From JAHRAW01 sp965243285 (lineage in GTDB: Bacteria; Pseudomonadota; Gammaproteobacteria; Arenicellales; Poriferihabitantaceae): DNA of 64,000 nucleotides. The notes under the pieces were generated by a model. It saw only the letters and a list, made by a program, of their open reading frames with translations. It had not been told where the DNA came from and searched no databases. The translations under genes were made by a program, and so were the position numbers. The first letter of the stretch is position 1. Each line of letters opens with the position of its first letter. The stretch covers positions 558,001-622,000 of the forward strand of contig OZ251537.1 in the NCBI GenBank assembly GCA_965243285.1. Direction: 5' to 3'. Shown in pieces: positions 26,021 to 36,003 of the stretch.

Positions 26021-27113
26021 AATGGCCAGCGCCACTTCCCCTACCGCCGCAACCGTATCGAAGCCGAGCCAACTCCCTCTCGGCCCGCTGATGGTGGATG
26101 TGCGCGGCGCCGAGTTGCGCGCCGAGGAGGCGGATTTTTTGCGCCATCCGGCGGTGGGCGCGGTCATTTTGTTCGCCCGCAACTGCCATGAGCCGGCGCA
26201 GGTGGCAGCCCTGACGCGCGCCATCCATGCCTTGCGCGCGCCGCCGTTGTGGGTGGCGGTGGACCAAGAGGGCGGGCGCGTGCAGCGCTTGACTAACGGG
26301 TTTTATGCCTTGCCGGCCGCGGCCCGCCTCGGCGCGCTATACGACCGCGACCGCGAAATGGGGGTGGCGATGGCGAGTGCCGCCGGCTGCCTGATGGCGG
26401 CGCAAGTGCGCCAAGTGGGGGTGGATTTCAGTTTCGCGCCGGTGTTGGATTGCCAGCGCCCGGGCAGCCAAGTATTGGGCGACCGCGCCTTTCACGCCCA
26501 ACCGTCGAGCATCTGCGCCATCGCCGGGGCCTACATCGCCGGCATGCGCCGCGCCGGCATGGCCGCCACCGCCAAACACTTCCCCGGCCACGGCGGCGTC
26601 GAGGCCGACTCTCACACCGAACTGCCGGTGGATTCGCGTCCCTTATCGGCCCTGAAAAAACGCGATTTATGGCCTTTTGCGCAGTTGGCCGACCAACTCG
26701 GCGGCGTGATGACCGCGCATGTGTTGTTTGGCAAAATCCATGCCGATTTACCCACCTACTCGCCCTTTTGGCTGCGCGACATTTTACGCACCCGACTCGG
26801 CTTCGCCGGCGTCATTTTTAGCGATGACTTGAGCATGAAAGGCGCCGCCGGCCATCTTGCCAACCCGGCCAGCAACCTCGCCGCCGACGATGGCAACCTT
26901 GGCATCCGCGCCCAACGCGCCTTAGCCGCCGGCTGCGATATGGCGTTGATTTGCAACGCCCCAGAAGCCGCGCGTCGCGCCGCCGACCACTTAGGCCAGC
27001 AACATCGCCCCGACTCATCCCGCTTAGCCGCCATGCAAGCCCGCGCCGCCGACATACCCACCGCCGAATTAGCCAAAATGGCGACAGATTTAGACCGCGA
27101 ATTGCCCGCCTAA
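26013..27113 (+). CDS. nagZ: Beta-N-acetylhexosaminidase NagZ
   Basis: A cytoplasmic GH3 enzyme that removes N-acetylglucosamine from anhydro-muropeptides during peptidoglycan recycling. Diagnostic parts are LMVDVRG, WVAVDQEGGRVQRL, the KHFPGHGGVEADSHTELP loop with the catalytic Asp-His dyad, and VIFSDDLSMKGA carrying the nucleophilic Asp. Its 366 residues are close to family size (about 340), with about 25 extra N-terminal residues. The ATG at 26013 overlaps the transpeptidase gene; 26022 is an alternative. Confidence 0.95.
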   Translation: MVEMASATSPTAATVSKPSQLPLGPLMVDVRGAELRAEEADFLRHPAVGAVILFARNCHEPAQVAALTRAIHALRAPPLWVAVDQEGGRVQRLTNGFYALPAAARLGALYDRDREMGVAMASAAGCLMAAQVRQVGVDFSFAPVLDCQRPGSQVLGDRAFHAQPSSICAIAGAYIAGMRRAGMAATAKHFPGHGGVEADSHTELPVDSRPLSALKKRDLWPFAQLADQLGGVMTAHVLFGKIHADLPTYSPFWLRDILRTRLGFAGVIFSDDLSMKGAAGHLANPASNLAADDGNLGIRAQRALAAGCDMALICNAPEAARRAADHLGQQHRPDSSRLAAMQARAADIPTAELAKMATDLDRELPA

Positions 27114-27114
27114 A

Positions 27115-27235
27115 CCATCCCAAACTCGCTAAACCGACATTTCAGCCAAATTTCAGCCAAATTCGATCAAATTCGACCAAATTTAAGCGAAATTTACCGA
27201 ATTTCACCTAAATTCACCGATTTTCCGTCAACTCC
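27115..27235. repeat. Degenerate short-period AATTTCAGCCA-type repeat
   Basis: Roughly ten copies of an 11-13-bp motif around AAATTCGACCA / AAATTTCAGCC fill the gap between nagZ and the convergent RND gene. The same style of decayed repeat appears at 38.3-38.4, 40.2-40.5, 43.0 and 48.3-48.4 kb. Confidence 0.6.
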
Positions 27236-27253
27236 ATCGCCATCCCCGCCACC

Positions 27254-30200
27254 TCACCCCCTTCTCCCCCGCCAAGCCGTACGAATGCCCGCGTCGGCAT
27301 TCTCATACACCAACAACAGCGACGGAATCACAATCAACACCAGCAGCGTGGCGAAGGCCAAGCCGAAGGCGATGGTGGTGGCCATGGGGATGAGAAATTG
27401 CGCCTGCAGCGAGGTTTCGAACAACAGCGGCGACAAGCCGGCGATGGTGGTGAGCGAGGTGAGCAGCACCGCCCGCAGGCGGCGGCAGGCGGCTTCGATG
27501 ACGGCTTCGCGCGCCGCCCATCCGCGCCCGCGCAGGCGCTTGTAGAACACCACCAGGATGATGGAATCATTGACCACGATGCCCGAGAGCGCGAAAAAGC
27601 CGAACAGCGACAGCACCGTGACCTCCTGCCCCATCAGCACATGCCCCCACACCGCGCCGACCAAGCCGAACGGGATGACGGCCATCACCACCACCGGTAA
27701 GCCGTACGAGCCGAACACCCACGCTAATACCAAGTAAATCAGCGCCAACGCCAGCAGCAGCCCGGTCTGCATATCGCCCAAGGTTTCGGTTTGCTCGGCG
27801 GCGCGGCCGCCGAATGAAAATTCCACGCCGTAGCGGTCAGCCAGTTGCGGCAAGATATCGGCCTCGAGGGCGGCGCGGATGCGGCCGGCGGTAGCGATGG
27901 TGTGGTCCACGCTGGCGGTGACGGTGATGCTGAGTTTGCCGTCCACATGCAGAATCGACTCGAAACCGCGCTCGGCGCTTAGGTCGACTAAATTGCCTAA
28001 CGGCGCGGCGTTGCCACCGGGCAGCACGATGGGAACTTGCGCCAAGCCACCCAGGGTGTCGCGCTCGGCCGGCGGCAGCGACACCCGCACCGTGATATCG
28101 CGATAGCCGTCCGACAATTCCAGTGCCTCGTAGCCGGTGTAGGCGGCGCGCAACTGGCGCGACACCTCGTCCACGCTCAGGCCCAGCGATTCGGCGGTGG
28201 GGGTGAGGCGCAGCAGCCATTGTTCGCGGCCATAGGGTGAATCATCGCCGATGCCGTTGACCCCGGGGATGGCCGCCAGCGCCGCCTGCAGTTGTAGCGC
28301 GGCCTTTTTTACCCGGGCGAGGTCGGGGCCGGAGATTTCGAGGTCGATATCCCGCCCCGGCGGGCCGGCTTGGGGTTCTAAGATAGCCAGGCTCTCGAGG
28401 CCCGGCCGCGGCGGCAGTTTGCTTTGCCAGGCGGCAATTAAATCTCGATTGCGGGTGTTTCGTTGGTCGGAATCCACCAACTCGACGCGCACCCGGCCGG
28501 TGTGTTCGCCGTGGTGATGCAGCAATATCATGGCGATGAATGGTTCGCCGGATTCGGCCTCGATTTCGCCCATGGCGGCGGCCGCTTGCGCCAAATAATC
28601 GGTCACCGTGTCCGGCGGCGTGCCGGCCGCAAAACCGACTTGCGCGTATACCTGATTGCCCTCGCCCAACGGAAAAAAATGGAAGCCGATGCGCCCGGCT
28701 TGCATCCAGCCGAAGGTGAGGATGAGCGCCGCCGCCGCCGCCGCCAAAGTACTCCAGCGATGCCGCACCGCCAGGGTCAGCAGCGGGCGAAACCACGCCT
28801 CGCGAAATTGCGCGAAGGCGGCATCCAAAGCGCGTCGGGCGCGTTTTGGGCGATATTCGCCCAGGCTGCGAAAGGAATGCGTCAGATGCCCCGGCAAAAT
28901 CAAAAAACACTCGACCAGCGAAGCCACAATGATGCAAATCACCACCGTTGGAATCGCCCGCATGATGGTGCCGATGATGCCGCCCACCAGCAGCAGCGGC
29001 ATGAAGGCGGCGATGGTGGTCAGCGACGATGCGCACACCAGTCCGAGCATGCGGCGCGCCGCTTTCTCCGAGGCCGCGCTGGGCGCGGCGCCGCGTTCGT
29101 ATTGCGACATGGCTTCCTCGCCCACCACGATGGCGTCGTCTACGATGATGCCGAGCGCCATAATCATGCCGAACAGGCTGATCATGTTGAGCGAGCCGCC
29201 GACCAAATACAGCGCCGCCATGGCGCCCATAAAGGACACCGGAATGCCCACCGCGGTCCACCACGCCACCCGCCCGTTCATAAATAAAAACAGGATCAAC
29301 ACCACCAACAATAGGCCGCCGAGGCCGTTTTTCAGCAATAGGTCGATGCGCTCGCGCAGCAATTCCCAGCTTTGGTTGTACGGCAACAGCGCCACGCCCG
29401 GCGGCAAAGTCGGGCGCGTCTCGCGCAGCCAGTCGCTGAAAATAGTGGCGGCCTCGAGGCTGTCGCCGCCGGCGGCGCGGCGCAACGACATACGCACTGC
29501 CGGGCCGCCGTTATGGGTGATGGTGGGCTGGCCGGTGGCCGCTTTGCGCTCGATGTGGGCGATGGAACCTAAGCTCAGCAGCCGCCCACCGGAGGCCGCC
29601 ACCGGCACCGATTCGAACGCCAGCGCGGTTTGCCGGCGCTCGCGAAAACGCAGCTGCCGCGACACTTCGGCCTGCCCGACCACGCCCACCGGCGCGTCCT
29701 TCGACCACGCCGCCACCCGCCGCCCGATAGCGTCCAGCGACAGCCCCAGCCGGCGCAGCTGGTGGGATGGGATTTCGATGGCGATTTCCTCCTTCGGCAG
29801 CCCGGTGATTTGAATCGAGGCGATGCCGCGCGCCAGCAATTCGCGCTCAAAGCGCCGCACTAACGGGCGCAAATCATCGATATCGGCCGGCCCGGCGACC
29901 AGCAAACTGGCGATCTCCTCGTAATTTTGCAGCTGAGCGACGCGCGGCCGTTCGCTGCCCTCGGGCAAACCGCTGGCGGCATCCACCTGCGCCTTGACGC
30001 GCGCCACCGCCAGTTCGATGTCGGCATCTTCGGCAAATTCTAAGGTGATGCGCGAATTCGCCTCGCTGGAGGTCGAGGTGATGCGTTTGACCGCATCGAT
30101 GGCGCGCAAATCTTGCTCCAGCGGGGTGGTGATCAGGGCCTCGATATCGCCGGCGCTGGCGCCGCGCCACAGCGTGGTAACCGACACCCTATCGACGCTA

Positions 30201-30366
30201 AAACTGGGGAAAAACTGGGTGTTGAGTTGCTTTACGCCCCAAACCCGGCCAGCAGCAACATCGCCATCAATAAATTCGCCGCCACCGGATGGTTGCAGAA
30301 AATGCCGAGCAAGCCGCCTCGGCTGGTGGCGCCGGCCTGGTCTTCGGTCTGGCGTGGCTCGCTCAT
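27254..30366 (-). pseudogene. RND-family efflux transporter, frameshifted near the N-terminus
   Basis: An AcrB/MexB-superfamily proton-driven efflux pump subunit of about 1035 residues. Conserved parts include a late IMALGIIVDDAIVV helix with the aspartate relay and a C-terminal LFGFFALSGIVVNDSIILV repeat. The long frame lacks a proper start. The correct N-terminus begins at ATG 30366 in another frame (MSEPRQTEDQAG, then CNHPVAANLLMAMLLLAG) and meets the main frame near 30234-30240, where one added base gives GFGAVKQLNTQFFPSFSVD. This is a single-base deletion or a consensus error. The membrane fusion partner lies upstream on the same strand, and no outer-membrane channel gene is nearby. Confidence 0.88.
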
Positions 30367-30599
30367 GGCGTCGTCCGTGGCGCGTCCATGTCCATGGCAT
30401 CGCGCGGCGGCGTCATACGACGGTCATCACAACCGAAGCGGTGATGATTAATTAAGGTGCCGATGGTCGACATGTAATAGGTTTAATCGAGGTACTGCCG
30501 TGGCCGGCAAAACGCCATCGCACGCCCTAAAAGTTGGGCCGGGAATGCCGCGCAAATTGCCGCTCATGCTCATGCGCATGCTGCTCGCCGACCTCCACA

Positions 30600-31886
30600 T
30601 TACCGCGCCACCCGCACTTTCAAGCCGTCCACGGCTTGCGGCAGGCGCGAGTTCAGCACTTGGTCGCCGGCCGCAAAAGCTGCGGCGGCGATGATCAATT
30701 TAGGCGGCCCGGCGCCGTCATGCACCAGCCCCAAGCGGCGCACCTCGATGGCTTGCAAAACGCCATCGCGCACCCGAAAAACTCGGTCGTTGCCGTATAG
30801 CGAATCGGTCGGCAACAGCACCACATTGTCGACCGGCGGCAATTCCAGATGCATCTCCAGCGCCTCGCCCAGCGCCGGCAGCGGCCCTTGGGCGACGCGG
30901 AAAAACCCATCGATGCCGCTTTGCCCGGCCACCACATTGGCCGCCAAACGGTGCAGCGTCAGGGTGATAGCGGCGCCGTTGGCATCGGCGGCGGCGGTCA
31001 CCGCCTGGCGCGCATCGACCGCCTGGCGCAAGGCCGGCAGATGCGCGGCCGGCACTTGGGCCCGCACTTCGAGCTGGGAATCATCGTACATGCGCAGCAG
31101 CGGGCTGTTGGGCGCGACGCGATCGCCCTCGGATACCAGCACCTCGAGCACGCGCCCGGTGAATGGCGCCAACACGCGGCTTCGCGCTTGGGCGCGCTCG
31201 GCTTGTTTGAGGGCCGCGGCGGCGCGCTGGCGACGCGCTTGCAATTGGCGGCGGCGGGCGCCGGCCTCGTCGATGGCCAAGCGGCGTTTGGCTAAATCCA
31301 ACAGGCGGCGTTGTTCCACCTCGCGGGTTTGGTCTAACGCGGCCTCGCTGCCGGCTTGGGTGCGCGCCAGTTGCTCGGCGCGCTGCACGGCGCGGCGCGC
31401 CAGGGCGAGCAGGGCTTGCTCCGCCTGCAGCGCGGTTTGGTCGGCTTGTAGTCGAATGTGGTCGCTGTCGATGCGCGCCGCCGCTTCGGCCAGCTCGCTG
31501 CGGCGCTGCAAGACCACCAGCGCCGCATCGGCGTCGTCCAACACCATCATCTCTTGCCCGCGTTGCACGGCGGCGCCTTCGAGGGCTTTGATGGCGACGA
31601 CATCGGCCTCGATGCCAGCCGTCAGCACGCTGGTGCGCGGCGATTCCACCTGCCCAAAAACCCGCAGCATGGGCGAGGCGGTGGTCGGCGACACCACCTG
31701 CACCGATACCACCGGCGCCCGGTCTGCGCTCGGCGGCGCCGGCGGCGGCTCGCCGGTGGCCGAAAATAGCGCCACCGCCACCGCGGCCAGCAACAGAATC
31801 AACAGCGGCACGCCGATTTTTCGCAACCACTTTTTGGCGTCGAGCTTGGTTAATCGACTGGTGTTGCGCCAGGATGATTCGGGCAT
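30600..31886 (-). CDS. RND efflux membrane fusion protein (HlyD/AcrA family)
   Basis: The periplasmic adaptor that links the RND pump to an outer-membrane channel. It has one N-terminal transmembrane helix (LLILLLAAVAVALF), a lipoyl-like half motif near VVAIKALEGAAVQRGQ, a long alpha-hairpin of heptads rich in Ala, Arg and Gln (about 110-215), the second lipoyl half LAPFTGRVLEVLVSEGDRV and a beta-barrel C-terminus. The ATG at 31886 is preferred to a TTG five codons upstream. It is 233 bp upstream of the transporter gene on the same strand. If the transporter frameshift is real, this subunit has lost its partner. Confidence 0.88.
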   Translation of the reverse strand: MPESSWRNTSRLTKLDAKKWLRKIGVPLLILLLAAVAVALFSATGEPPPAPPSADRAPVVSVQVVSPTTASPMLRVFGQVESPRTSVLTAGIEADVVAIKALEGAAVQRGQEMMVLDDADAALVVLQRRSELAEAAARIDSDHIRLQADQTALQAEQALLALARRAVQRAEQLARTQAGSEAALDQTREVEQRRLLDLAKRRLAIDEAGARRRQLQARRQRAAAALKQAERAQARSRVLAPFTGRVLEVLVSEGDRVAPNSPLLRMYDDSQLEVRAQVPAAHLPALRQAVDARQAVTAAADANGAAITLTLHRLAANVVAGQSGIDGFFRVAQGPLPALGEALEMHLELPPVDNVVLLPTDSLYGNDRVFRVRDGVLQAIEVRRLGLVHDGAGPPKLIIAAAAFAAGDQVLNSRLPQAVDGLKVRVAR

Positions 31887-31929
31887 GGGTTTTGGCGGCA
31901 ATATCCGCGGTGTTTTCTAGCAAAAGTTA

Positions 31930-31960
31930 GGGCGTTATATACCTAAATCCGCACGCGCGG
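31930..31960. repeat. Relic of an element end
   Basis: GGGCGTTATATACCTAAATC followed by CGCACGCGCGG resembles the GGGATTTATATACC end with a few changes. No matching second end is seen before the complete small element at 32155, so it is probably a truncated copy. Confidence 0.5.
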
Positions 31961-32154
31961 TTTGCTTTATCCGCATCGACTGCCCGGTCCGCATCACTAA
32001 AAATAAAACTTAAAAGATTAACTAAACCACCATGGCAACCCGACGGAAAACACCACCCCATTTAAGCGGATTTAAGCCAGCAACTCCCCTGAATTAAAGC
32101 ATGCCAAATTTTTAACCACGCCATTGTTGCATCGACTTATATAACGCAAAAGAA

Positions 32155-32230
32155 TGGATTTATATATCTAAATCAGCCGCTGACCTCAAAAAAACGCCCA
32201 TCGAACTGCAGATTTAGGACTATAAATCCG
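32155..32230. mobile_element. Minimal 76-bp MITE with 8-bp target duplication
   Basis: TGGATTTATATATCTAAATC and GATTTAGGACTATAAATCCG are inverted ends enclosing only the GCCGCTGACCTCAA...CGCCCATCGAACTG core. CAAAAGAA flanks it at 32147-32154 and 32231-32238. It is the smallest copy in the window and therefore the best candidate for the basic mobile unit; larger copies add hexamer arrays and hairpin modules. Confidence 0.8.
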
Positions 32231-32465
32231 CAAAAGAACATGGTTTTAATCGACCGTGGCGATGCGGTTTTAAGCGGCGCTGCTGGGCGGTGATGGTTAC
32301 GCCGGATGAAACGATGCCGATTTTTCGCTTGCCGGCTAGTGCCATGGCGGCCCAATCACATCGACCATCGCCATCATCGCCATTCACCAACCCGGCATTT
32401 CCTGCGCCATTCGAAGCAGCGGCGGCATTATACAATACGCCGAGCCGCCGCTTAAATATCAGCCC

Positions 32466-33092
32466 ATGCCCGCCGCCGCCATCGACCGCTACCTGCAACC
32501 CTTCGCTGGCCGTCGGGTTACGTTGCTCGGGCCGATGCTGACCGCGACGCCGCCGCGCCGCGCCCTCGAGGAACCGTTGATTTGGGTGGATGGCGGCGCC
32601 GACTTTTCGGCCGGACACGGCGGTTTGTCGGTGGGCGATGGCGATTCGGCGCGCCGCCCATTGCAACAACGCTTGCCGGCGAACAAAGATTATTCCGATT
32701 TGGCTTATGTGTTGCGGCGCTTGCCGGGGAATTTTCGCGAGGTAGTGTTGCTCGGTTTTCTCGGCGGGCGGCGCGACCATGAGCTCTTCAATTTCGGCGA
32801 AGTGCACCACTTTTTGGCCGCGAAAACGCACACCCAGGCGCGCTTCGAACGCGCCGCTTACGGCTATTCCCAAGGCGAGTGGCGCTTTTGCGCGCATGGC
32901 GTGTTCAGCCTGGCGACCTTTGCGGCGACCACGGCGACGCTGCTCGGGGCGTGCGAATTCCCCTTATCGACGCCCACCGAAATCCGGCCGCTCACTTCCT
33001 TAGGCTTGAGCAATCGCGGCTACGGCGACATCACCTTGCGCGCCCACGGGCCGGTTTTCATCTTCCACCCGAACGGCGCTTCGGCTGAATAA
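32466..33092 (+). CDS. Thiamine pyrophosphokinase-like protein
   Basis: A 208-residue protein with the thiamine pyrophosphokinase pattern: WVDGGADF, VGDGDSA, NKDYSDLAYVL and LLGFLGGRRDHELFNF correspond to the conserved DGG, GDxDS, KDxTDL and GGRxDH motifs. The enzyme would transfer pyrophosphate from ATP to thiamine to make TPP. The C-terminal binding domain is recognisable in size and in the closing LSNRGYGDITLRAHGPVFIF, though less conserved. Together with the thiBPQ transporter it would form a thiamine import and activation route. About 50 bp separate it from aroE. Confidence 0.78.
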   Translation: MPAAAIDRYLQPFAGRRVTLLGPMLTATPPRRALEEPLIWVDGGADFSAGHGGLSVGDGDSARRPLQQRLPANKDYSDLAYVLRRLPGNFREVVLLGFLGGRRDHELFNFGEVHHFLAAKTHTQARFERAAYGYSQGEWRFCAHGVFSLATFAATTATLLGACEFPLSTPTEIRPLTSLGLSNRGYGDITLRAHGPVFIFHPNGASAE

Positions 33093-33147
33093 TTTGCCCC
33101 GCCCTGATTCGCTGCCGCCCTGATTCGCTGCCGTCTTGATTCGCGCC

Positions 33148-34038
33148 ATGCCCGATTTATTCGACTTCGCCGCCCCATCCAATCACTTTGCGGTGCTGGG
33201 CAATCCGGTTGCGCACAGCCAATCGCCGCGCATCCACCAATTATTCGCCCAGCAGTTCGCCCTCGACCTCGACTATCGCCGCATCCAAGTCGATGTCGGC
33301 GGTTTTGCCCAGGCGGTCAGCCACTTTGCCGCCCACGGCGGCGCCGGGCTGAATATAACCCTGCCGTTCAAGGTGGAGGCGTGGCGGTTGTGCCGTCAGC
33401 CAGGCAACCAGATGAGCGACCGGGCCGGCCGCGCCGAGGCCGTCAATACATTGCGGTTCGCGCCCGACCAGAGCGTGTTCGGCGACAACACCGATGGCAT
33501 CGGCATGCGCCGCGACCTCGAAAACAACCTCGGCCTCGCCATCGCCGGCAAGCATGTGCTGCTGTTAGGCGCTGGCGGGGCGGCGCGTGGCGTGCTCGGG
33601 CCCTTGGCGCAGCGCCGCCCGGCCAGCCTGCGCATCGCCAATCGCACCGCCGATAAAGCGCAGGCGCTGGCGGCGCGCTTCAGCCTCGCCGGCGAACACG
33701 GCGACTCCCAGCCGGTGCGCGGCTACGGCTACCAGCGGCTCGCCGATGCGGCGCCCGACTGGCCGGCTTTTGACCTCGTCATCAACGCCTCGGCCGCCAG
33801 TTTGGCCGGTGAACTGCCGGATTTGGGCGCCCTGCGCCTGGCCGCCGATAGCCTCGCCTATGATTTGATGTACGCCGCCGAGCCCACCGTATTCATGCGC
33901 TGGGGGCAAGCCCATGGCGCGCGTTTGGTCAGCGACGGGCTGGGCATGTTAGTGGAGCAAGCGGCCGAGTCATTTAATCTATGGCATGACCGACGCCCGG
34001 ATTCGGCCGCGGTGATTCGCGCCTTGCGGGGCGTTTGA
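33148..34038 (+). CDS. aroE: Shikimate dehydrogenase
   Basis: Reduces 3-dehydroshikimate to shikimate with NADPH in aromatic amino acid synthesis. Substrate-site motifs NPVAHSQSPRIHQ (Ser pair) and NITLPFKVEAW (catalytic Lys) are intact, as are NTDGIGM, the NADP glycine loop LLGAGGAARGVLGPL and IANRTADKA. Length 296 is slightly above the E. coli enzyme (272). ATG 33148 (MPDLFDFAAP) is preferred to a TTG four codons earlier. Confidence 0.95.
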   Translation: MPDLFDFAAPSNHFAVLGNPVAHSQSPRIHQLFAQQFALDLDYRRIQVDVGGFAQAVSHFAAHGGAGLNITLPFKVEAWRLCRQPGNQMSDRAGRAEAVNTLRFAPDQSVFGDNTDGIGMRRDLENNLGLAIAGKHVLLLGAGGAARGVLGPLAQRRPASLRIANRTADKAQALAARFSLAGEHGDSQPVRGYGYQRLADAAPDWPAFDLVINASAASLAGELPDLGALRLAADSLAYDLMYAAEPTVFMRWGQAHGARLVSDGLGMLVEQAAESFNLWHDRRPDSAAVIRALRGV

Positions 34039-34092
34039 AATCCTGCCGGCATCGAAATCCCCCCTTATATCCTTCGAAAATTCGCGCAGCCC

Positions 34093-35064
34093 ATGTCGAT
34101 TTCCTCGCCGACTTCCCGGCCGACCGCCCCATCGCGCCCGCGCGCCTTGGGCCGCCCGCTGCCGGGCAACGCCCTGGTCATCGCGATTTCATCGCGCGCC
34201 TTGTTCGCCCTCGAAGACAGCCATGCGGTGTTCGAGAAACAAGGGCTGGCGGCGTACGCCCGCTATCAAATCGAGCATGAAAACGAACCTTTGGCGGAAG
34301 GCGTGGCGTTTTCCATGGTCAAGAAATTTCTCGCCCTCAACGACGACCATCGGCAAGCGGTGGAGGTGGTGCTGATCTCGAAAAACAGCGCCGACACCGG
34401 CCTGCGGGTGTTCAATTCCATCGCCCATTACGGCTTGAATATCAGCCGCGCCGCGTTCACCGGCGGCCAATCGCCCTACCCCTACGCGCGCCCCTTCGGC
34501 GCCGATTTATTTTTGTCCGCCGACCAGCAGGATGTGGCGCGCGCTTTGGAATCCGGCATCGCCGCCGCCACCATCTTGCCGTCGCGGGTGGACGCCGCCG
34601 CCTCGCCGCAGCTGAAAATCGCCTTCGACGGCGACGCGGTGCTGTTTTCCGATGAGGCCGAGCAAGTTTTTCAGCGCCACGGTCTGCAAGCCTTCTCCGA
34701 CACCGAAAAAAACGCCGCCGAGCGCCCGCTGTCCAGCGGCCCGTTCAAAAATGTACTCAACGCCTTGCACCTCATCCAGCAAAACTACGCCGCCGAAGAA
34801 TCCCCGCTTCGAACCGCCTTGATCACCGCCCGCTCGGCCCCGGCGCACGAACGCGTCATCAAAACCCTACGCGCCTGGGATATCCGCATCGACGAAAGCT
34901 ACTTCTTAGGCGGCATGGACAAAGGCGAATTCCTACGTGCCTTCGGCGCCGACATTTATTTCGACGACCACCGCGGCCACTGCGACTCAGCCCGCCAACA
35001 TGTACCCACCGCCCATGTCCCGCACGGCATCGTCAATGAAAAAGATTCCGCCGACAAGGTCTAA
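34093..35064 (+). CDS. Cytosolic 5'-nucleotidase I-like protein
   Basis: A 323-residue protein of the NT5C1/cN-I type that would dephosphorylate nucleoside monophosphates such as AMP. The segments IAISSRALFALEDSHAVFE, LISKNSADTGLRVFNSI, AAFTGGQSPYPYARPFGADLFLS and IAFDGDAVLFSDEAE are typical of this HAD-like family; the last is the catalytic DxD-type loop. GADIYFDDHRGHCDSA near the C-terminus supplies the second acidic cluster. It follows aroE by 55 bp and precedes the broken methyltransferase. Confidence 0.85.
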   Translation: MSISSPTSRPTAPSRPRALGRPLPGNALVIAISSRALFALEDSHAVFEKQGLAAYARYQIEHENEPLAEGVAFSMVKKFLALNDDHRQAVEVVLISKNSADTGLRVFNSIAHYGLNISRAAFTGGQSPYPYARPFGADLFLSADQQDVARALESGIAAATILPSRVDAAASPQLKIAFDGDAVLFSDEAEQVFQRHGLQAFSDTEKNAAERPLSSGPFKNVLNALHLIQQNYAAEESPLRTALITARSAPAHERVIKTLRAWDIRIDESYFLGGMDKGEFLRAFGADIYFDDHRGHCDSARQHVPTAHVPHGIVNEKDSADKV

Positions 35065-35079
35065 AATATTGGGTATAAT
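35051..35079 (+). promoter_or_regulatory. Sigma70 promoter of the broken methyltransferase
   Basis: CCGACA and a perfect TATAAT are separated by 17 bp, overlapping the end of the nucleotidase gene. The methyltransferase ATG is 60 bp downstream, leaving a short leader. The -10 context GGTATAATCGCGCCAT is close to the one before fadE. Confidence 0.55.
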
Positions 35080-35138
35080 CGCGCCATCGACGATATGCTG
35101 ATTGCATCCAATTCAACCAAAACATCGAGACCACCGCC

Positions 35139-35873
35139 ATGACATCGCAAAACCAAAACCTCAGAAAAGCGAAAAAAGCCAAAAGTGATGAGTTTTATAC
35201 TCAACTCGCTGATATTTAAAAAGAATTAAATCACTATGAAAGTCACTTTGCCGGCAAGGTGGTGTATTGCAATTGCGACGACCCCGCGCGAGTAAATTTT
35301 TTCATTATTTTTCATACAACTTTGAACATTTGAAACTTAAAAAACTGGTTACGACCTGCTATAAAAGCCAACATCGTGATTTATTAAGTAAGCATGATTC
35401 AGAAAAAGCAATTTACTTGCACTATGATGGATTTAAGAAAGGGGAAGTGGTGCCAGACCCAGAGGATATTGGCATAAACCATTTGGAAAGCGACGGCGAC
35501 TTCCGCAGTGATGAATGTATCGAGTTGTTAAAACAAGTCGATATTGTGGTTACTAACCCGCCGTTTTCACTGTTCCGCGAATATGTCGCCCAGCTGATTG
35601 AACATAATAAAAAATTTCTAATTATAGGAAATATGAATGCTGTAACCTATAAGGAAATTTTTAATTTAATTAAACAAAATAAATGCTGGTTCGGGCCGAG
35701 TATCCACAGTGGGGATAGAGAATTTGGAGTTCCCAATGAGTACCCGCTAAACGCCGCCAATAGTAGGGTTGATGATAATGGCAACAAATACATTAGAGTC
35801 AAAGGAGTTCGTTGGTTTACAAATTTAGACTATAAAGAGCGCCACGAAAATTTATTCCTTTATAAAAAAAGTA
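35139..35873 (+). pseudogene. EcoRI-type adenine methyltransferase, N-terminal half
   Basis: From ATG 35139 the sequence reads MTSQNQNLRK..SDEFYTQLADI, then TAA where a glutamate codon is expected, then KELNHYESHFAGKVVYCNCDDP. A one-base loss shifts the frame before SKFFHYFSYNFEHLKLKKL. The rest is a good EcoRI-family methyltransferase domain with the catalytic VVTNPPFSLFREYV and KCWFGPSIHSGDREFGVP. It ends at ...NLFLYKK where the repeat begins. The missing C-terminus is at 17837-18097 on the other strand. Three lesions (nonsense, frameshift, split) make it clearly dead. The AT-rich composition differs from neighbouring genes and fits horizontal acquisition. Confidence 0.88.
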
Positions 35874-36003
35874 AGGGGGAGTAAAACGTTAAAAGCAAAA
35901 GCAAAAGCCCAAAAGCAAAAACAAAAATCAACCGCAACCCCCTAACTCAGCCGCTGACCTCAAAAACCGCCAATCTAACTGCAGATTTAGGTATATAAAT
36001 CCC
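35874..36003. mobile_element. Composite repeat at the inversion junction (right)
   Basis: It begins GGGGGAGTAAAACGTTAAAAGC next to the methyltransferase half, continues through AAAAGC hexamers and the GCCGCTGACCTCAA block, and ends TGCAGATTTAGGTATATAAATCCC. CTTAATTT (36004-36011) follows; the same 8 bp flank the repeat at 18.3 kb. Like its partner at 18.1 kb it has one hairpin-type end and one GGGATTTATA-type end. Confidence 0.8.

Noticed and set aside
32220..32897. 225-codon open frame antisense to the thiamine pyrophosphokinase gene
   Set aside because: It has no recognisable motif, and the plus-strand frame shows all thiamine pyrophosphokinase motifs.
35267..35884. An intact small methyltransferase starting at a TTG at 35267
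   Set aside because: The frame starts in the middle of the conserved N-terminal domain, and upstream homologous sequence continues in another frame after a stop. It is a fragment of a pseudogene.
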